From: Actinomycetospora straminea | GTDB taxonomy: Bacteria > Actinomycetota > Actinomycetes > Mycobacteriales > Pseudonocardiaceae | DNA: 64,000 nucleotides | Assembly (NCBI RefSeq): GCF_028737255.1 | Contig: NZ_JAQZAN010000027.1 | Location: 21,484 to 85,483 of the forward strand | Direction of reading: 5' to 3' | Shown: piece after piece, positions 41,729-51,566 of the stretch | How positions within the stretch are numbered: the stretch's first letter is position 1 | How the letters are laid out: every line of letters begins with the position of its first letter | Translations under genes and position numbers: made by a program | Notes under the pieces: model-generated | Databases searched by the model: none | Told to the model about the DNA's origin: nothing | What the model saw: only the letters and a program-made list of their open reading frames with translations

Positions 41729-42154
41729 TCAGGGGGACGTCCCCCGTCTCGCCCGATGCGCCGTTCCTGCAGGACTGGGGCACTTACTACCGGGAGGGCG
41801 CTGGTGGACCGCGGCTGAGCGGAAGAACATGATTGCGTCCGAAAAATCATTGCCTAGCGCTCTCGCGAGGTCGCGTTCGTGAAGTACGAGCGCCACGGTC
41901 TCGTTGACCGTCTTGAAGTTACGGAGGAACTCGAGCATCCACACCATGGAATTGCGGCGGTTTTCTTCGCACAGGTGGGAGTTCCAGCCACCCTCAACGG
42001 TCCTGTAATCGACTCGACGGTACCGACCTTCGACCCGGACGAAGGCGAGCGGCAGCGGCACTGTGCGCGGAGCGAGGATGGGCTCGAGATCGTTCGAGCC
42101 ATCGAAATCCGGGTTCCGTAGGGCTTGAAGGGGGACACGATTCGTTCGAGCCAC
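41729..42154 (-). CDS. Hypothetical protein, low-GC region
   Basis: A 141-residue product with start GTG 42154 preceded by GGAGAG. The residues read NPDFDGSNDLEPILAPRT, VRVEGRYRRVDYRTVEGGWNSHL and MLEFLRNFKTVNETVALVLHERDLARALG. The composition is plausible for a soluble protein. No family is recognised. The stretch is less GC-rich than its surroundings, suggesting a separate origin. It is convergent with the CBASS operon. Confidence 0.45.
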   Translation of the reverse strand: MARTNRVPLQALRNPDFDGSNDLEPILAPRTVPLPLAFVRVEGRYRRVDYRTVEGGWNSHLCEENRRNSMVWMLEFLRNFKTVNETVALVLHERDLARALGNDFSDAIMFFRSAAVHQRPPGSKCPSPAGTAHRARRGTSP

Positions 42155-42531
42155 GCGGTCTCTCCAGCATGACGAACGTTCGCACCCGCCGGGCGCGGTC
42201 GTATTGGATGGGTCGTGACGCCGGAGGTGACGCCTGCTCCGAGGAGGGACGCGGGCTCCCGCCCGGACACCGGTTGCGATCGCGACGCCCGCGCCTGCCG
42301 CGCGGCTCCGGTGACTGCCCGCTCGCGGTAATCGCTTCGCCGGTCGTGACCGCACCCTGACAGCGACGCCCAGCCAGCGTCCGATCGAGGCGGAGCGCTG
42401 CTCCATGCCTGCTCCAACGACGGACGCATCTCGTCTCCGGCGATGCCCAAGACCTCTGAACAGACCAAGGGTCGCGACTTCATGCAGGGCCATCCAGCCT
42501 GTCGGTGGGCTGTGGTCGACTGCAAGGCGTG
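42155..42531. other. Non-coding stretch before the DUF4365-like gene
   Basis: About 380 bases with stops and no well-supported frame. It contains the promoters for the flanking divergent genes. No repeat or structure was found. Confidence 0.4.
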
Positions 42532-45420
42532 ATGCGAATGCCTCCGCGCACCCAAACTGGGAACCTTGGCGCCACCGAGGTCGCTGCGGCTTTCGAGCGG
42601 CTCAACTGGGGCGTGGCCGACAACAGCCGCCACGACGTGGGCACAGACCTGCTCGTGATGGCCCGCGACGAACGCGGTGTCGAGCTGTGCCTGCTGGTCG
42701 GGGTGCAGGTCAAGACCCGCGGTGTCGGTGAGGGGCCGGGCAAGTACTTCTCAGAGCCGGTCACCGACGCGGTCACGGGGCAGGTGAGCGGGTGGTGGTT
42801 CCGCGACGAGGACCGCCGTCACGTCGACTCGTGGCTCCGCTACGAGGTTCCGCACCTGCTGGTCCTACACGACGCCAACACCCGCACCAGCTTCTGGACT
42901 CACATCACCGAGGTCGCCGTGGTCCCTACCGGGAAGGGCGCGAAGGTGTTCGTCCCGGCGAACCAGACGATCGATCTCGGGCACCGAGACCAACTGCTGG
43001 CCGTCGCGGCCACCCAACGCCCCCATCTGGTCTGGGAGGGCAGCGCCTGGCGCGGGCCCGGGTCGATCGCGCCGACCGCGCTCCTGCGCCACGCATTGAT
43101 CGTGCCCCGGCTGGTTGCCCCACACCCGAACCTGACACTCACCGCGCCCCTCACCCCTGAGCAGGCGCTCGCACTGGTCGCACGTGTCCAGATCAACGAC
43201 CTGCGACATCGGCTTGCAATGCAACCTCTCGATGACGACCTACAGGAAGCTCTGGATCAGCCTGGCTGGGCCTGGCGCCTGACTCGTGCACTGCTTCACC
43301 AGCTGACCAACGGCGAGCGCGACGAGGTCCTGGCGGCGATGGAGGCCGCGAACGACCCAGCCGAGCGCGTCGCAGCCACGGTGATCGCGGCAGCGGCGCT
43401 GCTCGGGTTGGGCAACGCCGAAGAGGCCGATCGGCTTCTGGTGACCACCCTGGAACGCGACGACGCGCACCCGATCGACCACGCCTGGCTCTCCTTACAA
43501 CACGCGCGGTGTCTGATAGAGCTCGGTCGAGACGACGACGCCCGCGAACACCTCCTGGTCACCCAGCGGGCCCGCAGCGCCTACCCCGACGACCTGACCG
43601 CCAGCGCGATCGGCGGGATCGGCGCCATTGCCCTCTACCGCATCACCCGCCGCGAGACCCCGGGCCGGAACGACAAGGAGGAGACGGGACGGCTAGCCGA
43701 TGGCGTCGCGGGACTCGACACGACCGCCGTGTGGTGGCGAGCTCTCGACACCACGGACGCGCTCCGCGCCTCAGCAAACCAGGCTTACCGAGTGTGGGCG
43801 CGGGATACCGCGATCACCTGGGCCGCCCGGGACACAGCCAACGACGACCTGGTCGCCACCAGCCTCATGGCCGGTCACCTCGGCGATCAGGGCGCGTGGA
43901 GCTCGTTAACCGCGCTACTGGCGAAAGAAAACCTCCGGCGCCTCGAGCGCACGAGCGAGGCGAAGCATGCGCGTGCGGCATTGTCAACTCTGCGTCTCTC
44001 CGGTGATCACAAGTCGACCAAACTCGCCACCCGTCGGCTGGTACGCGACGGCCCCGCGTCCGCCGCGGCGCAGGTTGCCGCTGAGTGCGACCTCGACACC
44101 ACGACCCGCACCACCGCCCGAACCAGCCTCATCGTCCTGCGTGAAGCCGGCGACCTCCTCAACCAAGAAGCCGCTGAGCGCGCCTGCACGTGGCTGCTGA
44201 ACACTCTCGAGGATCCGACGGCTTTTGTCACCCGCACCCGGCCGAGCTACCTGCTCTTGACTGAGCTGGTCGACACGCTCGCCGGGGTAATTAAGGCGGC
44301 ATCGGACAAGACCCAGCAGAAAGTCGCCGAGCTCCTCGCGAACCTTCCAGCCCAGCCCGCCGAGCTCTATGCGGCATCCTGGGCCCGCCTGGCCAGAGCA
44401 CTGCCCGCCGATCGGTGGGAAGCCGACACCGCAGCCCGGCTTGCAGCCACCGCCCCCACGCACCACGAGGAGCTGCGCGTCGTTGCTCACGAGATCGCCG
44501 CGCTGCACCATCCCGTCGAGCGCGACGCGCTCCTCCCGCTCATCCGTCAGGGTTCCCAAGCCGCCCTCAGCGCCTTCGGCGATGTCCGCGAGCTGCCTGC
44601 TGAGACCGCTGGCGCCTACGTCGGGCACCTCGTCGCGTCCTGCGAGGACATTCAGCTGCGGGCCAAGAATCTCTCACGCGCAGAAGGCGGCGACCGTCTC
44701 TCCGACCTCGCCATGCTCAACGGCTGGCACCCCGACCAGGCCCAGTGGGAACCGTTGCTCAAGGTCCTCGCCGACCCGCTCGTGTGGCCGAAGGACAAGA
44801 ACGCCGCGCTGCGCCGCCTCGCCCAGCTTCGCTCGCAGCTATCCGACGCCGTCGCGCGAAAGCTGCGCCCTATCGCCGAAGAGATCCTCATCGCGGACCC
44901 GCTCCCCGCAATGGCCGCGTTCGGTGAGGACGAGAATTCTCGCAGCGCAGCGCTCGACCTCGCCTATAGCCTCGCCGAGCGCGACACACCGGTACCAGCC
45001 GTGTGGCGCACCCAACTGCTCGACTTGCTCGGCGGCGACCGACGCGACCGCCGGTGGGCCGCCTACATCGCCCGGCACGACAGCGAACCCGCCGGCGCCG
45101 GTCTGCTCGTCGCACTGCTGCAGGACACCGATCCGATCGTTCGAGCCGAAGCTGTCGACAGCATCGTGAGCCGCGCCGAGAACGACCCCGACGTGCACTC
45201 TCTGCGCGACACCGCACTCGACCGCGCCGCCACTGACCCAGGCACCGTTGTCACGCAGAACCTCGTCGCCGCAATCGAACGAAGCACCACGCTCACCGAC
45301 GCGCACCGCGCCGAGCTCCTGCGCAGGCTCACCGAACATTCCTCGGCCACAGTCCGGAGCCGCGCGAAGAAGGCCCAGAAGACCCCGTCGGCGGGTGCCT
45401 CCGACGACTCGAACGCCTGA
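42532..45420 (+). CDS. DUF4365-like nuclease domain fused to a long alpha-helical repeat region
   Basis: A 962-residue protein. The N-terminal domain (about 1-160) fits DUF4365, a PD-(D/E)xK-like fold: TGNLGATEVAAAFERLNWGVADNSRHDVGTDLLV, then LCLLVGVQVKTRGVG (D and QxK catalytic positions). The next 800 residues are helical and repeat-like (TPR/HEAT style): LADPLVWPKDKNAALRRLAQLRSQL and QDTDPIVRAEAVDSIVSRAENDP. DUF4365 domains recur in defence and toxin-like proteins. The ATG at 42532 follows AAGGCG; a GTG 27 bases earlier is possible. It lies beside the CBASS locus, so a defence function is likely but unproved. Confidence 0.7.
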   Translation: MRMPPRTQTGNLGATEVAAAFERLNWGVADNSRHDVGTDLLVMARDERGVELCLLVGVQVKTRGVGEGPGKYFSEPVTDAVTGQVSGWWFRDEDRRHVDSWLRYEVPHLLVLHDANTRTSFWTHITEVAVVPTGKGAKVFVPANQTIDLGHRDQLLAVAATQRPHLVWEGSAWRGPGSIAPTALLRHALIVPRLVAPHPNLTLTAPLTPEQALALVARVQINDLRHRLAMQPLDDDLQEALDQPGWAWRLTRALLHQLTNGERDEVLAAMEAANDPAERVAATVIAAAALLGLGNAEEADRLLVTTLERDDAHPIDHAWLSLQHARCLIELGRDDDAREHLLVTQRARSAYPDDLTASAIGGIGAIALYRITRRETPGRNDKEETGRLADGVAGLDTTAVWWRALDTTDALRASANQAYRVWARDTAITWAARDTANDDLVATSLMAGHLGDQGAWSSLTALLAKENLRRLERTSEAKHARAALSTLRLSGDHKSTKLATRRLVRDGPASAAAQVAAECDLDTTTRTTARTSLIVLREAGDLLNQEAAERACTWLLNTLEDPTAFVTRTRPSYLLLTELVDTLAGVIKAASDKTQQKVAELLANLPAQPAELYAASWARLARALPADRWEADTAARLAATAPTHHEELRVVAHEIAALHHPVERDALLPLIRQGSQAALSAFGDVRELPAETAGAYVGHLVASCEDIQLRAKNLSRAEGGDRLSDLAMLNGWHPDQAQWEPLLKVLADPLVWPKDKNAALRRLAQLRSQLSDAVARKLRPIAEEILIADPLPAMAAFGEDENSRSAALDLAYSLAERDTPVPAVWRTQLLDLLGGDRRDRRWAAYIARHDSEPAGAGLLVALLQDTDPIVRAEAVDSIVSRAENDPDVHSLRDTALDRAATDPGTVVTQNLVAAIERSTTLTDAHRAELLRRLTEHSSATVRSRAKKAQKTPSAGASDDSNA

Positions 45421-45509
45421 GGCGGCGTCGAGGCGCGGTCACCGTCTCACCCGACTTCCAGATGTGCAGGGTTCTCGCTCCTGCCGCTGTGTAGTGTCAT
45501 CCTCGACGG

Positions 45510-45950
45510 GTGGACGTCACGCAGTCGGACATCAGCGGCATCCCAGCCGCCAATGTTCGCGTGTCTCAACGGTCCTTCGTTGCGCTATGGCGGGCGGCCA
45601 ATGCCCTTGACGCGGAGGCGGGTAAGCAGGCGTCTACCGACTGGTATGCAGGGGCGGTCGCGCTGACTTGCCGATGGCTTGCGACTGCGCCCGCGCGGAC
45701 GGTGCGCGGTGGCGGTCTGGTACGCGCACCAGCAACGCGGCGACGGGTGCTGGCCTACGAGGAGCTGATCGAGGAGGAATACCTCGCGGCGCAAAGCCTC
45801 GAGCAAAGGCGACCTGACCTCGCTGCTCGGCCCGGCTGGTGCGAGGGAGTGCGCGCGACTCTCCGGTGGGCTTGGCGCGCAGAGGGCCCTCCTCCGCTCG
45901 AGCTGCCGGCGACCGTCGAGTTCGACGCCCTCGATCACACCTCGGCCTGA
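45510..45950 (+). CDS. Hypothetical protein of actinobacterial mobile elements
   Basis: A 146-residue soluble protein not recognised. It includes VSQRSFVALWRAANALDAEAGKQASTDWYAGAVALTCRWLA and AYEELIEEEYLAAQSLEQRRPD. It ends overlapping the 3' end of the relaxase gene (convergent, 16 bases). The composition is normal for the element. A GTG start is likely. Confidence 0.55.
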   Translation: MDVTQSDISGIPAANVRVSQRSFVALWRAANALDAEAGKQASTDWYAGAVALTCRWLATAPARTVRGGGLVRAPATRRRVLAYEELIEEEYLAAQSLEQRRPDLAARPGWCEGVRATLRWAWRAEGPPPLELPATVEFDALDHTSA

Positions 45951-48900
45951 TCGAACGCGTCGGCATCCTCGTCCTCGGCGCGCTCATCAGTACCCGTCTC
46001 GACGACGTGGTCGTCGGTCTCGTCGCGCGTCTGCCAATTCGCGAGCTGGTCGGCACGGTGCTGCTCTTCCTCTCGTGCGTCCATCTCCTCACGAGATCGA
46101 ATTTCGGCGAGGGCGCGGTTGGCGCGTTCGATGGCGGCTGAGGACTCGTCGGCGGTCGGGACGCGGACGTTGTCTTCGGCAACCTGCGGCGGCTCCGCCT
46201 CAGCGGTCTCGCGGATGTCGGGCTCAGGCGGGGCGATGGCTCCCCGCTCCTCATCCGCGACCCTCTCGTCGTCGAGGACCTCGCCAGCCTCGGACTGCCG
46301 CCGTTCAGCCTGATCATTGACCTCGGCGTCGATGTCAGCGGGTCGGTCTGTGACATCGGCATCGGTCACTTCGCGGTGGGCCTCCTCGTCCACGATGGCC
46401 TGACGGTGCGCGGCGAGCCACTCCTGCGCGGTGACCTCAGGCTCGGGAGCGACGTCGTCGGCGTGGCGGGCAGCGAGCTCGGCCTTCGCGCGTTCGGCGG
46501 CCGCTCGCGTTCCGGCGGTGTGCGCGAGCCAGCGAGACCGTGCGTCGTCGAGCTCAGCGAGCTCGCCGGCGCGGGCCATGAGCGTGCCTGCCAGCGCCGT
46601 CGTCGCCTCAGCGGCCTCGTGCACGCGCTCGCGTTCGGTTTCGTCAGCGGCGGCTTGCGCCTCGCCGCGGCGGAGCTCGGCGTCCTGGCGGGCGCGCTCG
46701 GCGGCTTGGTGCGTGCCGGCGAGCTCGTTGGCGACGTAGCGCGGCGCCCAGGCCGCTTCGCGTTCGTGTGCCCGGACTCGGACCCGGAGCTGCCCGTCGG
46801 AGAGCTCGAGCTCCTCGCGATCGATGTCGGGGCGGCCGAGCGCCTGCCAAGCCGCGCGGTAGGAGGCATACGCCTCGACCTTGCCGGGTGCGGGCGCGGG
46901 ACCGAGGGCGTCGTCGGGATCGTCGTAGCCCTGCAGCTCGCGCCAGTTGGCGACGGTGCCGGCCGCGTCGAGCCACTCCTCTCGTTCCTGCGCCTGGTCC
47001 GGCATGAGACCGAGCGCTTCGGTCAACCAGGGCGGGGGTGCCTCGGCCAGTTGCTCGGCGAGCTCACCCGCCCGTTGGTCGGCGGCGTCGGCGAGGGTCT
47101 CGAGGTAGCGGTCCCAGTCGGCGCGGCCGGTCGCAGGGCTCCATTCGCGCCAGGTCGTGCCCTGCGGGTCGAAGGTGTGGGCGTCGCGGATGCGGGCGTG
47201 GATGACGTTGGTCAGTTTGCGGGCCCCGTCAAGATGCCGGTCGGTGACCGCTTCACGCAGAACCCGCTCGGCGTCCTGGCCGGCGATCTCAGCGCGGCGC
47301 AGGACGCGGGTGAGCGAGGCGGCGCCGTCCTCGGCGGCGAGCCGGCTGCGGTCGTCGCCGGTGATGACGCCTTCGGCGGCGAGGCGGTCGAGCCATCGCC
47401 CGGTGCGCTCGGTGGCGGCGAGGGCGGCGGCGTCGGCGAACAGCTCGCCGGCGGTGCGGGTCGTGGCGGCGTCGATGGCGGATTCAGTGGCGATGGCCAG
47501 CGCGGAGCGGGCGTCGACCCCGTCGTCCTTGGCCATGAGCGCGGCAAGCACGGCGACGGGGTCGCGGTGCAGGGAGTGGTCGGCAACCAGGCCGCGGGCG
47601 GGATCGGTGGGCCCGGTGATGGTGGTGACGTGGGCGGTGTTGGCGTCGCGGCCGCGGGTGAGGCCGACGTAGGCGGCGGCGCGGCTGGTGGCCGGGGTGG
47701 CGACGAGGTGGCTGGTGTCGACGGTGGCGCCCTGGGCGGAGTGGACGGTGCCGGCGTAGGCGAGGGAGAGGTCGGCGGCGACGTACTCGGCCGGGAGCAC
47801 GATCTGCTGCCGGGTCGCTGCCTTCCCGTCGGGGGTGTCGGCGGTGGTGGGGGTGACGGTGAGGGAGCCGTCGTCGCCGATGGCGGTGACGCGGTAGGTC
47901 TCGCGGTTGATCGGGCCGCGCTGGTTGCCGGCGTGGCCGGTGAGTTCCCAGCCGTTGCGGCGGGCGGCGACGAGGTCGCCGATGCCGGCGTAGGTGCCGT
48001 CGCGCCCGAGTAGGGCGCCGTGTTCGGCGACGCGTTCGAGGCGGACGAGCTCGGCGCGTAGGGCGGCGTTGAGCCGGTTGGCCTGGTCGTTGGTGTCGAC
48101 GACGAGGATCGAGCGGCGCCCGGCGAGGGTGTCGGCGAGCCAGGCGCGGGAGGCGGATGCTTCGGCGGCCTCGAGGGTGCCTGCGTCGAGGAGTCGGCCG
48201 TGGCGGTGGTAGTCGCGCAGGACGGTCTCGTCGCCGTCGCGCAGCCGCAGGGAGGCGGGGCCTTCCCAGTCGTGGCGGAAGCGGCGGGCTTCGGCGAGCT
48301 CGTAGCGGGTGCCGGTCTGCGCGACGAGGTCCATGGCGCCGCCGGCGCCGACGGCGGCGAGCTGGCGGTGGTCGCCGACGAGCAGCAGCTTCGCGCCGGC
48401 GGCCTCGGCGCGGGCGTGGATGGCGGCCAGCGCGGCGGTGTCGGTCATCGCGGACTCGTCGACCACGACGAGGTCCCCGGCGCGCAGGACCCACGGGGCG
48501 TCGGCGGGGTGGGGCTGATCGGCGTGGTCGAGTCGGTCCTGGGTCGTGAGCCAGCGGGCGACGTTGCGGGCGGTGAGGCCTTCGTCGGTGAGGATGTCGG
48601 TGGCGGCCTGGCTGGTGGCCAGCCCGAACACCCGTCCGGCGCCAGTCCCGCGTAGGTCGGGGTCGGACCAGCCGCGGGCGATCATGCCGACGATGAAGCT
48701 CTTGCCGGTGCCGGCCGGGCCGACGAGGGTCTCGACTCTCGCTCCGGAGGTGAGTACCCCGCGGATCGCGCCTTCCTGGTCGGCGCCGAGGTCGACGCCC
48801 TGGTCCTGGAGGAGGGACAGGAAGCGGTCGGCGACGAATCGCGGTGCGGCGGCAGCGTCACCGCGCCGGCCGGCGGCGAGGATGGCGCGCTCGGTGTGCA

Positions 48901-50392
48901 CGTGGTCGGGCGTGGCGTAGAGCCGGACGCCGGGGGCTTGGTAGGCCGAGGAGCCGTCGGCCAGGCGCAGCTCGTCGGGCAGCGCGTCGGCACCGGGCCG
49001 TGCGGCGTCGAGCGGTGTGGCGAGGGCGATGCCCTTGTCGGTGAGCCGGTCGAGCAGGGTGGTGACGTCGTCGCCGTCGGCAACGCCGAGAGTGTCGGGC
49101 AGGGCGTCGTTGATCGCTCGGGTGAGGTCGGCGCGGGTCCACCCGGCCTTCTTGGCCTGCACCTCGGCCAGCGCGGTCTCGAGTACCGCTGTCGGCGACC
49201 ACGACTGCGCCGCCGACGGGTTGTCGTGGCGGGCGGCGAGGACGTCCTCGGCGACGTCGCGCAGCCCGCCGGCGACCTCGTCGCGTAGCTGGCGGTCGAT
49301 GCGGTCGAGCAGCTGCTCGCGGGTCTCGCCCTCGTGGGACTTCGCGCGCCGGGTGGCCATGGTGGCCTGGCGGGAGATCCGGTCACGCTCGAGGCCGTTG
49401 GCCTCGCGGCCGTGGCGGGCCTCGAACTCGGCGATCAGCTCGGCGGCCTTCGCGGTGACCGCGCGCCGGCGGGAGGAGAGCAGGTCGGTGGCGGTCTCGT
49501 CGACGCCGATGACCTCGCGGGCCTTGCCGTCGGGACGCATCGCCAATCGGACCCCGAGGGTCTGGGTGAGCCGTTCCTCGGTGGTGCGCTCCCCGACCGC
49601 GGCGGCGGCCGGGCGGAAGCGGTAGATGCTGCGCCCGTCGAGGGTGCGCCACTGCCCGTCCGGGCCCTCGACGCGGTTGAGGATCGGGTTGTGGATGTGC
49701 AGTTGCGGGTCGTGGTCGCGGGAGTCGTGCTGGAAGAACGACGTGACGACCCAGTCGTGGGCGTCGACGTAGCGACCCGCCGCTCCGCCGTGGTGCCCGA
49801 CGCGGGCGTAGCCGGCGCGCTCGGCGAGGTAGGACAGGGCGGCGTTGTTGCCAGCCCAGATGGCGTCCTCGACGGCCTGGCGGTACTCGCCCCATGCCGC
49901 GGCAGCCTCGTCGTCACCCACGCTTCGGGCGGCGACCTCCTGGGCCTCGAACGCGGTGTGCAGCACCGTCACCGACTTCTGAACGCTGAACGTCGCGTCC
50001 AGGAAGGCCACGTTGTGCCGCGCCTGCTTGCCGGCCTCGACACGTAGTTCAGCGCGGCGTTCAGCCGAGGCGTCCGGCTCGCGTTCAAGCGCCGCGGCGT
50101 ACAACTCGTCCTCAGTGGCATACCGGCGCCCGCGGTGACCGAGGGTCGGGACCTCGTCCCACCGCTGCGGGTCGCGGAAGGCCTCGTGACGGGGATCGAG
50201 GAAGTGCTCGTAGACCGCGCGCATGTCCTGCGGGTCGACCAGCCCGGTCAGGCCGAGCTTCTCCGCGCCGCTCCCCCACCAGCGGCCCGGTGGCTCGCCG
50301 TCGGTGACCGCGCCGGTGTAGTAGTTCTCGCGGCCGGCCGCGACCTCGTTGAGGAGGTAGTCCGGCGAGTAGCCGGACGCGACGCTCAGCAT
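45935..50392 (-). CDS. MobF-family conjugative relaxase with TraI-like helicase
   Basis: A 1485-residue relaxase. The N-terminal relaxase domain has a Tyr pair ENYYTGAV (about residues 22-29) and the metal-binding HDPQLHIHNPIL (about 225-236). The helicase half has Walker A ETLVGPAGTGKSFIVGM (about 555), Walker B LVVDESAM (about 642) and the UvrD-like LAYAGTVHSAQGATVDTSHLV (about 880). The C-terminus is a long helical, charged region. It nicks oriT and unwinds the strand during transfer. A strong inverted repeat lies in the 150 bases upstream (listed separately). Confidence 0.93.
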   Translation of the reverse strand: MLSVASGYSPDYLLNEVAAGRENYYTGAVTDGEPPGRWWGSGAEKLGLTGLVDPQDMRAVYEHFLDPRHEAFRDPQRWDEVPTLGHRGRRYATEDELYAAALEREPDASAERRAELRVEAGKQARHNVAFLDATFSVQKSVTVLHTAFEAQEVAARSVGDDEAAAAWGEYRQAVEDAIWAGNNAALSYLAERAGYARVGHHGGAAGRYVDAHDWVVTSFFQHDSRDHDPQLHIHNPILNRVEGPDGQWRTLDGRSIYRFRPAAAAVGERTTEERLTQTLGVRLAMRPDGKAREVIGVDETATDLLSSRRRAVTAKAAELIAEFEARHGREANGLERDRISRQATMATRRAKSHEGETREQLLDRIDRQLRDEVAGGLRDVAEDVLAARHDNPSAAQSWSPTAVLETALAEVQAKKAGWTRADLTRAINDALPDTLGVADGDDVTTLLDRLTDKGIALATPLDAARPGADALPDELRLADGSSAYQAPGVRLYATPDHVHTERAILAAGRRGDAAAAPRFVADRFLSLLQDQGVDLGADQEGAIRGVLTSGARVETLVGPAGTGKSFIVGMIARGWSDPDLRGTGAGRVFGLATSQAATDILTDEGLTARNVARWLTTQDRLDHADQPHPADAPWVLRAGDLVVVDESAMTDTAALAAIHARAEAAGAKLLLVGDHRQLAAVGAGGAMDLVAQTGTRYELAEARRFRHDWEGPASLRLRDGDETVLRDYHRHGRLLDAGTLEAAEASASRAWLADTLAGRRSILVVDTNDQANRLNAALRAELVRLERVAEHGALLGRDGTYAGIGDLVAARRNGWELTGHAGNQRGPINRETYRVTAIGDDGSLTVTPTTADTPDGKAATRQQIVLPAEYVAADLSLAYAGTVHSAQGATVDTSHLVATPATSRAAAYVGLTRGRDANTAHVTTITGPTDPARGLVADHSLHRDPVAVLAALMAKDDGVDARSALAIATESAIDAATTRTAGELFADAAALAATERTGRWLDRLAAEGVITGDDRSRLAAEDGAASLTRVLRRAEIAGQDAERVLREAVTDRHLDGARKLTNVIHARIRDAHTFDPQGTTWREWSPATGRADWDRYLETLADAADQRAGELAEQLAEAPPPWLTEALGLMPDQAQEREEWLDAAGTVANWRELQGYDDPDDALGPAPAPGKVEAYASYRAAWQALGRPDIDREELELSDGQLRVRVRAHEREAAWAPRYVANELAGTHQAAERARQDAELRRGEAQAAADETERERVHEAAEATTALAGTLMARAGELAELDDARSRWLAHTAGTRAAAERAKAELAARHADDVAPEPEVTAQEWLAAHRQAIVDEEAHREVTDADVTDRPADIDAEVNDQAERRQSEAGEVLDDERVADEERGAIAPPEPDIRETAEAEPPQVAEDNVRVPTADESSAAIERANRALAEIRSREEMDAREEEQHRADQLANWQTRDETDDHVVETGTDERAEDEDADAFDQAEV

Positions 50393-50697
50393 CTGGACGA
50401 CCAGCTCAAGGTGGACTCTGGCCCGAGTCGAAGATCAAGAAAACTCGCGGACGCGTCAGAGCGGTTTCCGGGCCGGCCGGAGGCCGGCCCGTGCCCAGGG
50501 ATCGTGATGCATAGGTGTGCGGCTCTTGATCTTTCCCTTGATCTTTTCGTCCTTCGGTCCTGTTGCTCGTGTCTGGTCGTCTGTTCGGCGTAGTGATCGG
50601 TGTCGGGAAGTGATCGTGCTCTTGGCTCTTGCTCTTCTGCTGGTCGGTGGGTCTGGTCGGTGCTGCTGGTCGTGGTGATCGGCGCTTCGGTGGTCAT
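50386..50697 (-). CDS. Small ORF between the DUF2637 gene and the relaxase
   Basis: A 103-residue frame whose ATG overlaps the DUF2637 stop (ATGA). The first half (TEEAP-like TTTSSTDQTHRPAEEQEPRARSL, then basic RRTKRSRERSRA) is charged. The second half lies in the repeat-rich region at 50430-50547, so it may not be a real protein. Confidence 0.35.
   Translation of the reverse strand: MTTEAPITTTSSTDQTHRPAEEQEPRARSLPDTDHYAEQTTRHEQQDRRTKRSRERSRAAHLCITIPGHGPASGRPGNRSDASASFLDLRLGPESTLSWSSRC
50430..50547. repeat. Repeat-rich leader upstream of relaxase, candidate oriT
   Basis: A hairpin with arms GGGCCGGCC (50470-50478) and GGCCGGCCC (50482-50490) and a 3-base loop. CTTGATCTTT occurs twice directly (50525-50534 and 50537-50546), and its complement AAGATCAAG lies at 50431-50439. 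Such inverted and direct repeats next to a MobF gene suit an oriT. Confidence 0.5.
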
Positions 50698-51566
50698 GGG
50701 TGGGCCTCGTCGGTGGTGTCGGGGTCGGTGTTGTTGATCAGGTGCAGGGGCATCGGTCGGTCCCGGAGCGCCTTGAGCGCGGCGGCGGCGGTGCCGCGGG
50801 AGACGCCGGCGGCGATCTCGAGCTCGGTGACGGTGGGCCAGGCGCCGTGGCGCTGGGCGTGCCGCGACGCGGCCGCCTCGGCGCGGTCGCGCGCCGGTGA
50901 CGGCGCGGCACGGGGCGTCGAGGCGCTCGTCGGAGCGCGGCCGGCGCCCTCCGGCTCGGCGTCCTCGGCCTCCCCATCTCCTGGCGGGTGAACGGTGCCG
51001 GGGAGCGCGTCGGGTTGTACGAGGGGCGGAGTGAACAGGGGCCGTTGAACGCCGTGGTGCTGAACGGACACCACGTCGAACGCTGGGTCCCGCGGCGGCG
51101 GGGGCTGAACGGCGTGATCGGGGTGCGCGGTCGCGAGCAGGTAGAGCAGGTGCGCGACGACCGCCGCCGCGATCGCCGGCCAGGCGCCGACCCCGAACCG
51201 CAGCGCCGGCGCGACCTCGACCGCCGGCCCGCCGGCGAGGTAGGCGGCCTGGGCGAGGCCAGAGAGCCCGGCCGCCGTGACGACGACCGACCACGCGTAG
51301 CGGGCCGCGCCGTCGCGCAGACGGGCGGTGGCGCTGTAGGCCACCAGGGCGAGCCCGTCGGTGATCAGCGGGTAGAGCCAGGCGATCCCGGCCGGCACCC
51401 GCGCCGCTACGGCGACCTCGAACAATCCGTGGGCGGTGGCGATGGCCGCGCCGAGCGCAACTGCCAGACCTGGGAGCCAGAGCAGCGCGTACCTCGCGCC
51501 CCCTCGGGGCGCCTGGATATCGACGTCGCCCACGGGCTCGGTCTGATTCTCGGCCACCGCGATCAC
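50694..51566 (-). CDS. DUF2637 transfer-associated membrane protein with C-terminal HTH
   Basis: A 290-residue protein. The DUF2637 domain has about four spans: ALLWLPGLAVALGAAIATAHGLFEVAVAA (about 26-54), WLYPLITDGLALVAYSATARL, YAWSVVVTAAGLSGLAQAAYLA and GAWPAIAAAVVAHLLYLL. After a Pro/Ala linker the C-terminus (ASRHAQRHGAWPTVTELEIAAGVSRGTAAAALKAL) forms a winged-HTH-like segment. DUF2637 proteins are frequent in actinobacterial plasmids and ICEs (Spd-like spread functions). It starts at GTG 51566, overlapping the previous stop. Confidence 0.8.
   Translation of the reverse strand: MIAVAENQTEPVGDVDIQAPRGGARYALLWLPGLAVALGAAIATAHGLFEVAVAARVPAGIAWLYPLITDGLALVAYSATARLRDGAARYAWSVVVTAAGLSGLAQAAYLAGGPAVEVAPALRFGVGAWPAIAAAVVAHLLYLLATAHPDHAVQPPPPRDPAFDVVSVQHHGVQRPLFTPPLVQPDALPGTVHPPGDGEAEDAEPEGAGRAPTSASTPRAAPSPARDRAEAAASRHAQRHGAWPTVTELEIAAGVSRGTAAAALKALRDRPMPLHLINNTDPDTTDEAHP

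Noticed and set aside
41879..42121. An 80-residue plus-strand frame
   Set aside because: It has no ribosome site and overlaps a minus-strand frame that has one (GGAGAG before GTG 42154) and better composition.
46376..48013. A 545-residue plus-strand frame
   Set aside because: It is antisense to the relaxase/helicase gene, which has clear Walker and UvrD motifs. The composition is low-complexity Gly/Val/Ala.
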